NCBI RefSeq assembly: GCF_014697195.1
Contig: NZ_JACJRJ010000060.1
Location: 1 to 33,562, forward strand
Length of the DNA: 33,562 bases
Source of the DNA: Cylindrospermum sp. FACHB-282
Lineage (GTDB): Bacteria > Cyanobacteriota > Cyanobacteriia > Cyanobacteriales > Nostocaceae
Reading direction: 5' to 3'
The notes below the pieces were generated by a model that saw only the letters and a program-made list of their open reading frames with translations, had not been told where the DNA came from and did no database searches. Shown here piece after piece: positions 17,233 through 25,256 of the stretch. Made by a program: the position numbers and the translations under genes. Numbering within the stretch: position 1 is the stretch's first letter; every line of letters begins with the position of its first letter.

Positions 17233-17482
17233 AGTAATCTACAGATGATACACAAAATTGGACATCGGCTCTAAACAGCAACTGCTCCCGATGCGATCGC
17301 TTACTTGGAAAGTTGTATAAATCAGACTCTAATGCTTCTGTGTTAGGAAAATTGAAGATTCTGGATCGGGAAAGACTCATCAAAACCAGAGACTATCCCT
17401 CAGATTTGGCATCTAATCATTTATTGTCAAATCTACACATCGAAAATAAACTCCCAATCCAAAAACTGAAATCAAACATTGA

Positions 17483-17719
17483 TTAGTCGTTGTCCCATTC
17501 TTCACGACCAATTAAATCGCCAATGCGATCGCGCAACAAAAAGTCACATTTCTCTAACTCACATTCAACGCAAACCCACTCTCTCGCTGGGATGTATTGG
17601 CAGAGTGTATATATTGGTTGTTGTCGGCTAACCATTCCCTTTTCCACCAGGCGACGTGCTTCGTCCTGGATTACGTCTAGAGAGTAGTAATTGATAGAAG
17701 GCACCGTATTCACACTCAT
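17483..17719 (-). CDS. DUF4327-family small cyanobacterial protein
   Basis: This 78-aa protein has the conserved DUF4327 core: VIQDEARRLVEKGMVSRQQPIY, then TLCQYIPAREWVCVECELE, then KCDFLLRDRIGDLIGREEW (three consecutive segments). Three Cys (in LCQY, VCVECE and KCDF) sit in a pattern that could bind a metal or act in redox. The function of the family is not known to me. It is found widely in cyanobacteria. It is cytoplasmic, with no membrane segment. The start ATG at 17719 is clear. An NtcA-like palindrome lies 92 bases upstream (17811-17824). Downstream is about 250 bases before a strong terminator. Confidence 0.87.
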   Translation of the reverse strand: MSVNTVPSINYYSLDVIQDEARRLVEKGMVSRQQPIYTLCQYIPAREWVCVECELEKCDFLLRDRIGDLIGREEWDND

Positions 17720-17810
17720 GGTTTTTACTCACAAATTTATATGTAGATAGGGTTCCCCATATTTGTCTAGGAACAAACATGGCAAGCATTAGACTTGTGG
17801 CTAGGGTTTT

Positions 17811-17824
17811 GTAGTTTGCTATAC
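17811..17824. promoter_or_regulatory. NtcA-like site GTAN8TAC
   Basis: GTAGTTTGCTATAC matches the nitrogen regulator NtcA consensus exactly. On + it is followed after 22 bases by TACACAT, near the usual -10 spacing. On - it lies 92 bases from the DUF4327 start. The motif is only six fixed bases, so roughly eight are expected by chance in the window; support is positional only. Confidence 0.3.
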
Positions 17825-17920
17825 GGAACTATTATCATTTTGACGCTACACATCCTCAAAATATTTAAAGAAATGTTAAGTTTGTCAATAAACCCTGACA
17901 TTAGCCATAACTCCGCTTAA

Positions 17921-17926
17921 TATAAT
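17921..17926 (+). promoter_or_regulatory. Candidate -10 box TATAAT
   Basis: This is a perfect TATAAT in a gene-free region. The only -35-like hexamer upstream is CTGACA (17895-17900), with a long 20-base spacer, so the promoter is weakly supported. Confidence 0.3.
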
Positions 17927-18459
17927 AATGCCAAAGTAATTAACTTAACCTGCTATGAAGACTGCGTGAGCTGCATTCATCAGGTCTAAAAGTCTGTATT
18001 TTACTGCCTTTAGCCATAATTTAGTGGGCGTAAATAGTTGAGACCATAGACTGTTTATATACTAGATAATCACCGTAGAGTTTTGTTTAGAGATACTAGG
18101 ATTTCTCCATAAAAAAGCAAGCCCTTGGAAAAACCTGTCCAAAATTGGTCAGCCAATGCTAGGAAAGCAGCTTTGAGAGAGAATCTCGTTTTCACACAAT
18201 ATCTTAGGTGATGCCGCCAAAAAGCACCGAGTTTACGCATCTAACGAATAGATTTTCGATAAGGAACCGCCAATGAAAGGATAACTTTAATGAAACCCCC
18301 CATTTCTGACGAGACCTAGGGTATAAACTATTGCAAAACATTAGGGATAAGGTACACCAATAAGGCTTGTAGCGCCCCAACTGTTAACAATTTTTTAAAT
18401 ACTCACGTAATTGCTTGGTTAATTTTAACACCATAATTTAGATAACTTTAAATTGAAAC

Positions 18460-18482
18460 AGACGTGATTTAATCACGTCTGT
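18460..18482. terminator. Perfect hairpin downstream of rbfA
   Basis: CAGACGTGAT and ATCACGTCTG form a 10-bp stem with a TTA loop. It lies 45 bases beyond the rbfA stop. On the minus strand it is followed by TTTCAATTT. It can terminate rbfA, and possibly also a rightward transcript from the gap. Confidence 0.6.
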
Positions 18483-18526
18483 CAATTGTTTGGCAGATTA
18501 AGAGAAATTAATTATTCGGAATTGAC

Positions 18527-18925
18527 CTATTCTGGAAATTCTTCATCATCTTCATCTGTGCTTTCAACCGGACGCTGATCCTTGAGTTGGTTCAATAAGG
18601 CCAGCACCTTATTACCCCGTTCTAGAGAGCGATCTTCGATAAATATCACTTCTGGGGTGCGACGTAGCCTTACCCGCGCACCGATTTCACTGCGGACGTA
18701 ACCTGTCGCCGACTTTAAACCTGCCATTGTTTCTGCCTTAGCTTCCTCTGTACCATAAATACTGACGAAGATTTTGGCGTGTTGCAGGTCGCCAGAAACA
18801 TTGACATCCGTAACGCTTACCATTCCTGTACCCACACGGTCATCCTTAATGCCGTTGAGCAGCATTTGGCTAACTTCCCGTTTGATCAATTCAGCAACGC
18901 GGGAAACGCGGCGATCTGTAGCCAT
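18527..18925 (-). CDS. rbfA: 30S ribosome-binding factor RbfA
   Basis: This 132-aa KH-type RNA-binding protein matures the 16S rRNA 5' end and is needed for 30S assembly, notably in the cold. The N-terminal helix [18 protein letters not shown], the beta strand block [21 protein letters not shown] and the C-terminal [20 protein letters not shown] are typical of the family. A cyanobacterial acidic tail ([11 protein letters not shown]) follows. The start ATG at 18925 is preceded by a strong Shine-Dalgarno GAGGAGG 10 bases upstream. It lies 125 bases downstream of the DUF751 gene on the same strand, a pairing I recall in other cyanobacteria, so co-transcription is likely. A good terminator hairpin follows. 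Confidence 0.95.
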   Translation of the reverse strand: MATDRRVSRVAELIKREVSQMLLNGIKDDRVGTGMVSVTDVNVSGDLQHAKIFVSIYGTEEAKAETMAGLKSATGYVRSEIGARVRLRRTPEVIFIEDRSLERGNKVLALLNQLKDQRPVESTDEDDEEFPE

Positions 18926-19022
18926 ATAAATTTCGCCTCCTCACAGAGGTTGTACGACATCAATAGATATAAGTTGGGGAGGACAATACTTAAGGCTGAC
19001 GAAGCCAACAGCAACAGTCCCT

Positions 19023-19047
19023 AGGGCTAAGTCCCCGATGTAGCCCT
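19023..19047. other. Hairpin between DUF751 gene and rbfA
   Basis: AGGGCTA (19023-19029) pairs with TAGCCCT (19041-19047). There is no T-run on the minus strand. It is more likely an mRNA processing or attenuation structure within the DUF751-rbfA transcript than a full terminator. Confidence 0.35.
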
Positions 19048-19050
19048 ATT

Positions 19051-19257
19051 CTAGATTGTACTCAAGCCCAACATTGCCCGCAGGGTGAGTGTAACAAAAA
19101 ACAGACCACCCGCAAATAAACCCAAAACAGCAACCAAGGTGACAGGTCGCTTCAAGAATGGCAGTAATGGCTCAAACGTATTGAGCAAAATGCCTAAGAG
19201 AGTGGTGATGAAGTAGCGGGGGTAGCGAAAGACGTTATCCCAAAATCCGTCAAACAT
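19051..19257 (-). CDS. DUF751 (Ycf33-like) small membrane protein
   Basis: This 68-aa protein has the family opening FDGFWDNVFRYPRYFITTLLGI and two hydrophobic helices (about 15-31 and 40-62). It matches the cyanobacterial DUF751 family, which is related to the chloroplast-encoded Ycf33. It is probably a thylakoid or envelope membrane protein, and its function is unknown. It is located directly upstream of rbfA on the same strand (125-base gap with a hairpin), consistent with a shared transcript. The ATG at 19257 gives the standard family N-terminus. Confidence 0.88.
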   Translation of the reverse strand: MFDGFWDNVFRYPRYFITTLLGILLNTFEPLLPFLKRPVTLVAVLGLFAGGLFFVTLTLRAMLGLSTI

Positions 19258-19421
19258 TTGAATTTAGACTGCCTTGTTATAGAATATACGTTTGTTTGGA
19301 TGTGCTTTATATATTTAATTGTAATCTATGCGGATGAAAAATAACTCAAGTAATATAAAATATGGTTCGTCAGTTATATTAACTTTATTTAGTAGCTGAG
19401 TTTCAGTTGAATCAGAAGTAA

Positions 19422-20258
19422 ATGGTAATTCAAATTCCCAAGGAAACTTGCCCGCGTCCATTTTTGAAGTGGGCTGGAGGTAAAGGTAGGTTAATTCAGC
19501 AATATAAGAACTATTTTCCCGAAAGTTACAATACTTACTATGAGCCATTCTTAGGTGGGGGTGCTGTTTTTTTTCATCTGCAACCATCAGCAGCAGTTTT
19601 GACTGATATTAATCCCGAATTGATTACTACTTATCGTTGCGTTAGAGATTCTGTTGATGATTTAATCGAACGCCTGAAAAAGCATAAGCAGCAACATGAT
19701 AAACATGATAAAGATTATTACTATGAGGTGCGCTCTTATCCTGAAGGCAGTGATTTAGAAAAAGCGGCGCGTTTTATTTATCTTAATAAAACCTGTTTCA
19801 ATGGTCTTTATCGCGTTAATTCGCAAGGTAAGTTTAATGTTCCTTTAGGCAGATATAAAAATCCTGGAATTTGTAATGAGGAATTACTGCGAGCCGCATC
19901 CATAGCACTTTATAAGAAAAAAATCAGAAAAGCAGATTTTGCTCAAGTGTTAAATCATGCGACAAGCAGTGATGATTTTGTTTTTTTTGACCCACCATAT
20001 TATCCTGTAAGTGAAACAAGCTATTTTACAGCTTACAGTCGCTATTCCTTTGCTGAAAATCAGCAAATTAAATTAAAGGATGTATTTGTAGAATTAGCTA
20101 AACAAGGTGTCAAAGTTATGCTGTCTAATTCAGATTGTCCATTTATTCGCAATCTTTATAGTGGTTTCAATATTTACACTATATCAGCAGCAAGGTCAAT
20201 TAATTCTAATGCCCAAAGGCGGGGCAAGATTACCGAAGTATTAGTAACCTCATATTAA
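19422..20258 (+). CDS. Dam-family DNA adenine-N6 methyltransferase (D12 class)
   Basis: This 278-aa enzyme methylates the N6 of adenine in DNA using S-adenosylmethionine. Motif X is PFLKWAGGKGRL (13-24), motif I is EPFLGGGAVFF (41-51) and the catalytic motif IV is DPPY (D190-Y193). LNKTCFNGLYRVNSQGKFNVP is the usual Dam-class block before the target-recognition region. The order is that of alpha-type D12 enzymes such as Dam, M.DpnII and M.EcoRV; the target site cannot be read from sequence, though GATC-type or related sites are common in the class. It converges with a PD-(D/E)XK nuclease, whose end overlaps this gene by 4 bases, so it is probably the protective half of a Type II system. The gene looks more AT-rich than its neighbours, in keeping with horizontal gain. 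The ATG at 19422 has a weak GAAG upstream. Confidence 0.92.
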   Translation: MVIQIPKETCPRPFLKWAGGKGRLIQQYKNYFPESYNTYYEPFLGGGAVFFHLQPSAAVLTDINPELITTYRCVRDSVDDLIERLKKHKQQHDKHDKDYYYEVRSYPEGSDLEKAARFIYLNKTCFNGLYRVNSQGKFNVPLGRYKNPGICNEELLRAASIALYKKKIRKADFAQVLNHATSSDDFVFFDPPYYPVSETSYFTAYSRYSFAENQQIKLKDVFVELAKQGVKVMLSNSDCPFIRNLYSGFNIYTISAARSINSNAQRRGKITEVLVTSY

Positions 20259-20737
20259 AGATTATTGTTAGCCCAAATAATAAATGAAGTTAGTTCATAA
20301 ACTGCTCGTAAATTCTGATTAAAACCAACTTGGTTTTTTAACCAACGAATGGCTCCTGTCCTCATACCTCCACCATCAATCAAAACAATAGCTGGTGCTG
20401 GGTAACAATTCTGAATATTTAAGTTAACGTATGGAAGTTTTTCATCAACTGAGCCACCACCTCCCTGCCATTTACATTCAATGATTAAACCAGACGAGAT
20501 TGAAGCAGAACCAATGATGTAGAAATCAACAGAGATGTCAGTACCATAAATTCCTGCTCCTATGTTGACCTGCGTTGCGTATCGTTTGGGTAAGTTAGTA
20601 CTTTTTAGAAGAGAGTCTAGGCGCTGTTTCTGTGTTAAATTTTCACCGACTTGGATATATCCATGACCTGCCAAAGTCCCTTCTAAGGTTTTTTCTAAAA
20701 CCTTGCCAGATTTATTTGCTCTGCCGCCCTGTGTCAT
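20255..20737 (-). CDS. PD-(D/E)XK nuclease, putative Type II restriction endonuclease
   Basis: This is a 160-aa protein with the nuclease signature spread over GTDISVDFYI (candidate metal ligand D71; D67 also near) and IIECKWQ (E87, K89). A helix with Glu near the N-terminus (E15) and the following GGGGSVDEKLPYVNLNI block fit the PD-(D/E)XK fold. It is short, cytoplasmic and has no other domain. It faces the adenine methylase tail to tail with a 4-base overlap, so the natural reading is that it cuts the site the methylase protects. The exact family and recognition site are not known. An alternative is a nuclease of a different defence type carried next to an orphan methylase. The gene is preceded by a MITE-like repeat. 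No Shine-Dalgarno was seen near the ATG at 20737. Confidence 0.8.
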   Translation of the reverse strand: MTQGGRANKSGKVLEKTLEGTLAGHGYIQVGENLTQKQRLDSLLKSTNLPKRYATQVNIGAGIYGTDISVDFYIIGSASISSGLIIECKWQGGGGSVDEKLPYVNLNIQNCYPAPAIVLIDGGGMRTGAIRWLKNQVGFNQNLRAVYELTSFIIWANNNL

Positions 20738-20818
20738 TTGATTGGCCTCTGAATTATTGGCATTTTCTACGTTATAAGTCTAAGATTATACAATAATACA
20801 GTTCAGCTAATCATTATT

Positions 20819-20893
20819 GTAGGTTGGGTAGAGCGTCAGCGAAACTCAACAACGTCAACGAAACTTTGGGTTTCGTTCCTCAACTCAACCTAC
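20819..20893. repeat. MITE-like palindromic dispersed repeat
   Basis: The 75-base element has GTAGGTTGGGT at the left and ACTCAACCTAC at the right as imperfect inverted ends. Inner copies of AACGAAACT/GGGTTTCGTT give it a cruciform shape. From memory, the phrase TTGGGTTTCGTTCCTCAAC is very common in cyanobacterial intergenic DNA. It is non-coding and lies just upstream of the nuclease gene. Confidence 0.65.
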
Positions 20894-21176
20894 GTAGATT
20901 TTGAGTTTTAACCTTAATTTAATAGTATTCTAATATACAGACTGTCCGCACAAAAAACCAAGTATGGAAGCAGTAGCAAAGGGTTAGATGCTTAATATGA
21001 ATTTTTGATTTTGGCTAAACGAGAAAATAAAATTTTATGGTACTGCAGTACTAATTGCAAAGAAATGTATTAGTATTGAGGAGGAAGAACGGCTTGCTCT
21101 CTTATTGGAGAGAAAATTAGCTGTAAAGATGAATTGTCAAATGGGGCTAAATTCCAGATTATCTGCCCCACATTTA

Positions 21177-21221
21177 CCTCTAATTCTCCCCGTACCGTCG
21201 GGAGAATTAGAGGGGATTTTT
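21177..21221 (+). terminator. Strong rho-independent terminator
   Basis: CCTCTAATTCTCCC (21177-21190) pairs perfectly over 14 bases with GGGAGAATTAGAGG (21200-21213), followed by GGATTTTT. The T-run is on +, but no + strand gene is nearby. It may also stop the minus-strand HetZ-family transcript, whose stop is 64 bases away. Confidence 0.75.
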
Positions 21222-21284
21222 CTTGGCAACAACTGGGGTTTAGACGGGATAAAGCTCCGATACATTGGGTGATTTACCTTGGCT

Positions 21285-22505
21285 TTAGCTTGTCTGAGCT
21301 TCAGTATGACCGTTGCGGATAGACCATGCTAGTTCTAACATTTGCGTCCAACGCTTTTGCAGTTGTTTGGGAGTGCATTGGATGGCTTTAGCGATCGCCT
21401 GATCACTTTGACGTGCAGTTTTCAACTGGTAGATTTGCTGTTGCTGTTCTGTGAGTTGACCCCAGAAGGCATCCCACTGCAAGGAAGACAGACCTAGCTT
21501 GTGTTCTAAACCGGCACCTAACCATTGATGCACCAACTGCCATTGGTGTTGTTTGGCAAACTTTTCAACGTGGTATTTAAAACGTTGTTGTAGATAGTCG
21601 CGCTGACGGCTAGTTAGACCGAGAATTTGGTCAATTTCCGGTGCAGAGAGGTCTTGGAGTTTCAGAGATAGGTAATCCATACAGTCAGATTGACCTTGAG
21701 ACTCCAGGTATTTCATCAATTCAGCAATCACGCGATCGCGTTCCGACTCTTCAGAAGGATCGAAATTAGCTTTAGCAACCATTTGCGATCTAATCTGTTG
21801 CACCGCCACGCTGCGCTGATAAGATTCCGCTTCTTCACTCTTAGCAGAATCCACCGCCATTTCAATATCCACAGTCGTTTCTTGGGGCTGACGGCGAGCA
21901 AAACCTTGAGCGCGGAGAATAATCAATTGCTGATTAGCCCCACCAGGCAAATTGATCCGGCGCTTTGCATATTGCTCTGTAAACGCCATGTATTCCGCTA
22001 ATTGCAACTGAGTGCGCGGCGTAAAATCTTCCGGTAATTCGTTTTCTCGACGGAAAGCTTTGATAGCTTCGATATAAAATGCTTGCAGAAAATCTTCAAT
22101 CAGATTGTAACGAGCCTCAAAACCCAACTCTGAGCCTGCAACCGTAACGTGACGATAAACAATAGCGCCCAGACTGCTATGTAATTCCACACGCCCTTGT
22201 TTTGAACCCAGTTGGTAATAACGCAGGCACTTTTGCAGACGATGTCTTGCCAAAGTAAGTTGCCAAGACTTGACTTGCCCAGAGGTTTGAATGCGGGAGC
22301 TTTTATCGCAAATACGTTCTACTTCTTTAGTTATTCGCTTGGCGGCAGCTAGCACACACCCATGTCTAGCTTTCACTTGAGACTGCATTTCCTCAGATAG
22401 CAGTTGAATCAAGGTATCAGTGTTGCTGGCTGACAAGTCTTCAGTCGCAACGTGGAGATCAAAAGTAGGTGTCGAATTTAGCAGATTGGCGAAGTTGGCT
22501 TTCAT
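21285..22505 (-). CDS. HetZ-family (HetZ-related) regulatory protein
   Basis: This is a 406-aa soluble protein. It matches, from memory, the HetZ family of cyanobacteria, whose founding member is needed early in heterocyst differentiation. Recognisable parts are SWQLTLARHRLQKCLRYYQLGS (two linked blocks), GRVELHSSLGAIVYRHV, YNLIEDFLQAFYIEAIKAFRRENELP and LAEYMAFTEQYAKRRI. The C-terminal half looks like sigma-region helix-turn-helix segments (LSAPEIDQILGLTSRQRDYLQQRF and, near the end, DQAIAKAIQCTPKQLQKRW), suggesting DNA binding. hetZ itself sits next to patU genes in Anabaena; here there are no patU neighbours, so this is probably a HetZ paralogue rather than hetZ. The start ATG at 22505 has AGGA upstream. 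It is monocistronic. Confidence 0.75.
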   Translation of the reverse strand: MKANFANLLNSTPTFDLHVATEDLSASNTDTLIQLLSEEMQSQVKARHGCVLAAAKRITKEVERICDKSSRIQTSGQVKSWQLTLARHRLQKCLRYYQLGSKQGRVELHSSLGAIVYRHVTVAGSELGFEARYNLIEDFLQAFYIEAIKAFRRENELPEDFTPRTQLQLAEYMAFTEQYAKRRINLPGGANQQLIILRAQGFARRQPQETTVDIEMAVDSAKSEEAESYQRSVAVQQIRSQMVAKANFDPSEESERDRVIAELMKYLESQGQSDCMDYLSLKLQDLSAPEIDQILGLTSRQRDYLQQRFKYHVEKFAKQHQWQLVHQWLGAGLEHKLGLSSLQWDAFWGQLTEQQQQIYQLKTARQSDQAIAKAIQCTPKQLQKRWTQMLELAWSIRNGHTEAQTS

Positions 22506-22860
22506 GACTTTTCCTGGAAGTGGTATTGCACCTTAACTAAAACGCAGACACAGCAGGCCAGTCTTAGCTGGAGAATCTTTTGGTTTTCATCCATCAAGAC
22601 TCGCCGCATGTATTGCTCACATATAAGACTGTAGGAAATTTAATTAAGCTAAAGGGACGTCAATGTGTCGCTTTTTGCATAAGCCACCACATCCCTGATA
22701 AAACAGGGGTCGCTAAAACTACTCCAAACCCTTACCATGCCGAGATTTATTCACATCCCTTTATCCGCGTTCTCAGTGCCTCTGAGTATGACAATTTAAA
22801 AACTGGAGTATGTTTATTTTATTTTCCGAAAATCAGGGGTGGGCCTGTGAAGTTTAATTC
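22506..22860. other. 355-base region upstream of the HetZ-family gene
   Basis: It carries the promoter of the minus-strand HetZ-family gene and the 3' trailer of the Sua5-type gene. A weak hairpin CAGG/CCTG (about 22835-22850) may end the latter. No HetR-type or NtcA-type site was found. A + strand frame here (22580-22951) runs into the Sua5-type gene and is judged spurious. Confidence 0.45.
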
Positions 22861-23511
22861 TTATACCCAAGCTGCTGCTGCTTCCCAACCTAAACCTCTC
22901 CGTGTAATAACTGGTTCCTCTGCCGTCAAATCTAAAATGGTAGACACTTGATATGTGGGTTCTTCACCAGTGTCTATAATGATATCTACCAAGTTTTCCA
23001 AACGGTCAAATAGCTCTGCCTGTGACAGAATAGGTTCTGGCTCTACTCCATCATCTACATCATCTGGTGGCAGATGTGCGGAAGTTGAAATAATTGGATT
23101 TCCTAAGGCTGCCAGCAAGGCCAAACACACATTATGATTTGGCACTCTAATTCCCGTTGTTTTCCGCTTGGGGCTTTGCACCAGTCGCGGCACTAACTTG
23201 GTAGCAGGTAGCAAAAAGGTGTAAGGCCCTGGTATCAGACGCTTCATAATCCGATAGGCTGTATCACTTACGAAGGCATAAGTTGCCACATTGGACAGCG
23301 AGGGACATAAAAATGTCAGTGGTTTATCATTTGCTAGCTGCTTAATTTGTCGCACTCGTTCCACCGCCGACTTGGCATTTAAATCACAACCAATTGCATA
23401 AACTGTATCAGTAGGATAGAGCATGATAGCGCCACTGAAGAGCGCCGACTTTATTTCCTCTATTCGTCGATTTTGAGGATTATCAGGATGAACTGTGAAA
23501 ATTTTTGCCAT
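22861..23511 (-). CDS. Sua5/YciO/YrdC-family protein (threonylcarbamoyl-AMP synthase type)
   Basis: This 216-aa protein has the YrdC-like fold. Visible are GAIMLYPTDTVYAIGCDL (about 29-46), the family ATP and carbamoyl pocket motifs KQLANDKPLTFLC and IPGPYTFLL, and TTGIRVPNH and NPIISTSAHLP toward the middle. Members make L-threonylcarbamoyl-AMP for t6A in tRNA (TsaC/Sua5). The YciO branch has a similar fold but a less certain role, and this protein, with RVPNHNVCLALL and no Sua5 C-terminal domain, looks closer to YciO. No signal peptide. Its product may be the TsaC function or a paralogue. The start ATG at 23511 is unambiguous in frame. It is divergent from larC. Confidence 0.88.
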   Translation of the reverse strand: MAKIFTVHPDNPQNRRIEEIKSALFSGAIMLYPTDTVYAIGCDLNAKSAVERVRQIKQLANDKPLTFLCPSLSNVATYAFVSDTAYRIMKRLIPGPYTFLLPATKLVPRLVQSPKRKTTGIRVPNHNVCLALLAALGNPIISTSAHLPPDDVDDGVEPEPILSQAELFDRLENLVDIIIDTGEEPTYQVSTILDLTAEEPVITRRGLGWEAAAAWV

Positions 23512-23645
23512 AAGAGTTATTTATGTTGATATTTGGGGATTTACCTTGCCAGGAAAATAAAAAAATGGGGGAATGGGGATAATTACCAATGCCCAATCCC
23601 CCATTCTCAATTATCAATTCTTACCAATTTATAAGTGTCAAATAT

Positions 23646-24926
23646 ATGAGCAAAGTAGCTTATCTTCAATGTCCAACGGGGATTTCCGGTGATATGTGCC
23701 TGGGAGCCTTAGTCAGTCTGGGCGTTCCCATCGAGTATTTAGTTGAAAACCTCGATAGGTTGGGAATTGAACAGGAATACAAATTGCGGGTAGAACTTGT
23801 CCATCGTCAAACCCAGCAGGCGACTAAAGTCCATGTAGATTTAGTCCACCATCATCATGATCACGACCATGAGCATAGTCACCATCATGGACGCCACCTA
23901 CCAGAAATAGAGGAGATGATTCTCAAAGCTTCGTTGCCATCACGGGCAGAAGCTTGGAGTTTGGCGGTATTCCGGCAGCTAGCAATAGCAGAAGGGGCGG
24001 TACATGGCATTGAACCAGAAAAAGTTCATTTTCATGAAGTGGGTGCTGTGGATGCGATCGCGGATATTGTCGGCACTTGTCTGGGGTTAGATTGGTTAGG
24101 CATCGACAGCAATCAGGCAGGATTGCCCCTACTATACTGCTCGGCTCTCCCTACTGGTGGCGGGACTGTTCGCGCCGCACATGGTCAGATGGCGGTGCCA
24201 GTACCAGCGGTATTGAAATTATGGGAAATGCGGGGTTGTCCAGTTTATAGCAACGGTATAGACCGAGAACTAGTGACACCAACAGGCGCTGCGATCGCCA
24301 CTACCCTAGCAAGAGACTTTGGTTCACCACCCCCAATCACCATTAAGCAGGTAGGACTAGGAGCAGGTTCCCTAGATTTGCCCATTCCCAATATACTACG
24401 CCTCTGGCTGGGTGAAAGCACAGCTTTACAGTCAGATTTCCCCGATTTTGGCAATAGCAGCCCAAGTTTAGAAACCATCTCCGTACTAGAAACCCAAATT
24501 GATGACTTAAATCCCCAAGCCGTCGGCTATGTATTTGATGCCTTATTTGCCGCTGGTGCGGTGGATGTCTTTACCCAGCCCATAGGAATGAAAAAGTCCC
24601 GTCCAGGAATTTTACTGACTGTGATTTGTCATCCCGAAAACCTACCTAGTTGTGAAGCGATTTTATTTCGTGAAACGACTACTTTGGGAATTCGGCGGAC
24701 AACTCAACAACGCGCCATCTTACAACGGGAAATTCAACAGGTCGAAACTGAATATGGTAGAGTACGTGTGAAAATAGCATGGAAAGGACAAACGCCAGAA
24801 AAAGTTATCGCTAATGTCCAGCCAGAATATGAAGATTGTGCAGACTTAGCGCGAAAACATAATATTCCCTGGCGCGAAATTCACCGATTAGCCCTACAGA
24901 GTTGGCATTTAGCACATCAAAACTAG
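23646..24926 (+). CDS. larC: Nickel-pincer cofactor biosynthesis protein LarC
   Basis: This 426-aa protein belongs to the LarC family, which inserts nickel into the pyridinium dithiocarboxylate mononucleotide cofactor in a CTP-dependent step. The start is set at ATG 23646 because family members begin [17 protein letters not shown]; an in-frame ATG at 23589 would only add repeat-derived residues. Visible features are the [11 protein letters not shown] opening, a His/Asp-rich segment at about 70-90 ([17 protein letters not shown]) likely to store or bind nickel, and [30 protein letters not shown] and [28 protein letters not shown] follow, and the C-terminal TTLGIRR. It is one continuous frame, unlike Lactobacillus larC, which needs a ribosomal frameshift. 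No larA, larB or larE is next to it in this window. Confidence 0.92.
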   Translation: MSKVAYLQCPTGISGDMCLGALVSLGVPIEYLVENLDRLGIEQEYKLRVELVHRQTQQATKVHVDLVHHHHDHDHEHSHHHGRHLPEIEEMILKASLPSRAEAWSLAVFRQLAIAEGAVHGIEPEKVHFHEVGAVDAIADIVGTCLGLDWLGIDSNQAGLPLLYCSALPTGGGTVRAAHGQMAVPVPAVLKLWEMRGCPVYSNGIDRELVTPTGAAIATTLARDFGSPPPITIKQVGLGAGSLDLPIPNILRLWLGESTALQSDFPDFGNSSPSLETISVLETQIDDLNPQAVGYVFDALFAAGAVDVFTQPIGMKKSRPGILLTVICHPENLPSCEAILFRETTTLGIRRTTQQRAILQREIQQVETEYGRVRVKIAWKGQTPEKVIANVQPEYEDCADLARKHNIPWREIHRLALQSWHLAHQN

Positions 24927-24951
24927 CTAGCTGCCTGGAACAATAAAGCAA

Positions 24952-24974
24952 AGGACAGGCGTCTCGCCTGTCCT
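24952..24974. terminator. Hairpin repeat AGGACAGGCG/CGCCTGTCCT after larC
   Basis: A perfect 10-bp stem with a TCT loop lies 26 bases beyond the larC stop. The motif GACAGGCGTCTCGCCTGTC is a familiar dispersed cyanobacterial palindrome. There is no T-run, so it acts as a terminator only by structure, if at all. Confidence 0.55.
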
Positions 24975-25232
24975 AAAGTGAGTGATTAATTTCAATCAGC
25001 TTCTGCTATATAAAACCTAGACAAAGCTAGACTTTACTTTCTACTTCAACGGGAGCATGGGAGCGGTTATCCCTCAGTAGACTTACACGCTGTAGCCCAA
25101 CGCAATCTTTCTTTTTTTCAGATTCTCAAAAAGACTATCACTATCATTGCTTGGTTTTCGCGTCAGCAACAGTCTTAGTCAATATTTGTGACATGGGAAT
25201 TATATATCGAGTATTTGATTTTTTCAACTAAA

Positions 25233-25256
25233 ATATATTGACAAAAGTCAATATAT
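25233..25256 (-). terminator. AT-rich inverted repeat downstream of the lipoprotein gene
   Basis: ATATATTGAC (25233-25242) and GTCAATATAT (25247-25256) are a perfect 10-bp stem with a 4-base loop, 35 bases beyond the lipoprotein stop. On the minus strand TTTTAG follows. Probable terminator. Confidence 0.5.

Larger units (their letters stand above)
17720..18526. other. 807-base gene-free region; candidate non-coding RNA locus
   Basis: This is the longest gap in the window. It holds a GTAN8TAC site (17811-17824), a TATAAT hexamer (17921-17926) and, at its right end, a perfect 10-bp hairpin (18460-18482). No ORF above about 25 codons with a plausible start was seen. The sequence does not match rnpB, tmRNA or SRP RNA signatures that I could recall. 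A + strand non-coding transcript from about 17930 is possible. Confidence 0.45.
20738..21284. other. 547-base region with a repeat, a broken frame and a terminator
   Basis: No intact gene. It contains a palindromic dispersed repeat (20819-20893), an open frame without a convincing start (21009-21272) that may be a gene remnant, and a strong terminator (21177-21221). Confidence 0.55.

Noticed and set aside
17195-17383. 62-codon minus-strand frame below DUF4327
   Set aside because: Its stop and last codons form the terminator stem, and there is no recognisable domain. Non-coding RNA or 3' UTR is more likely.
22580-22951. 123-codon + frame before and over the Sua5-type gene
   Set aside because: It overlaps a confident gene on the other strand by 91 bases and has no protein-like pattern.
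23589-23645. N-terminal extension of LarC
   Set aside because: The extra residues come from intergenic repeat sequence; family members start at [12 protein letters not shown].
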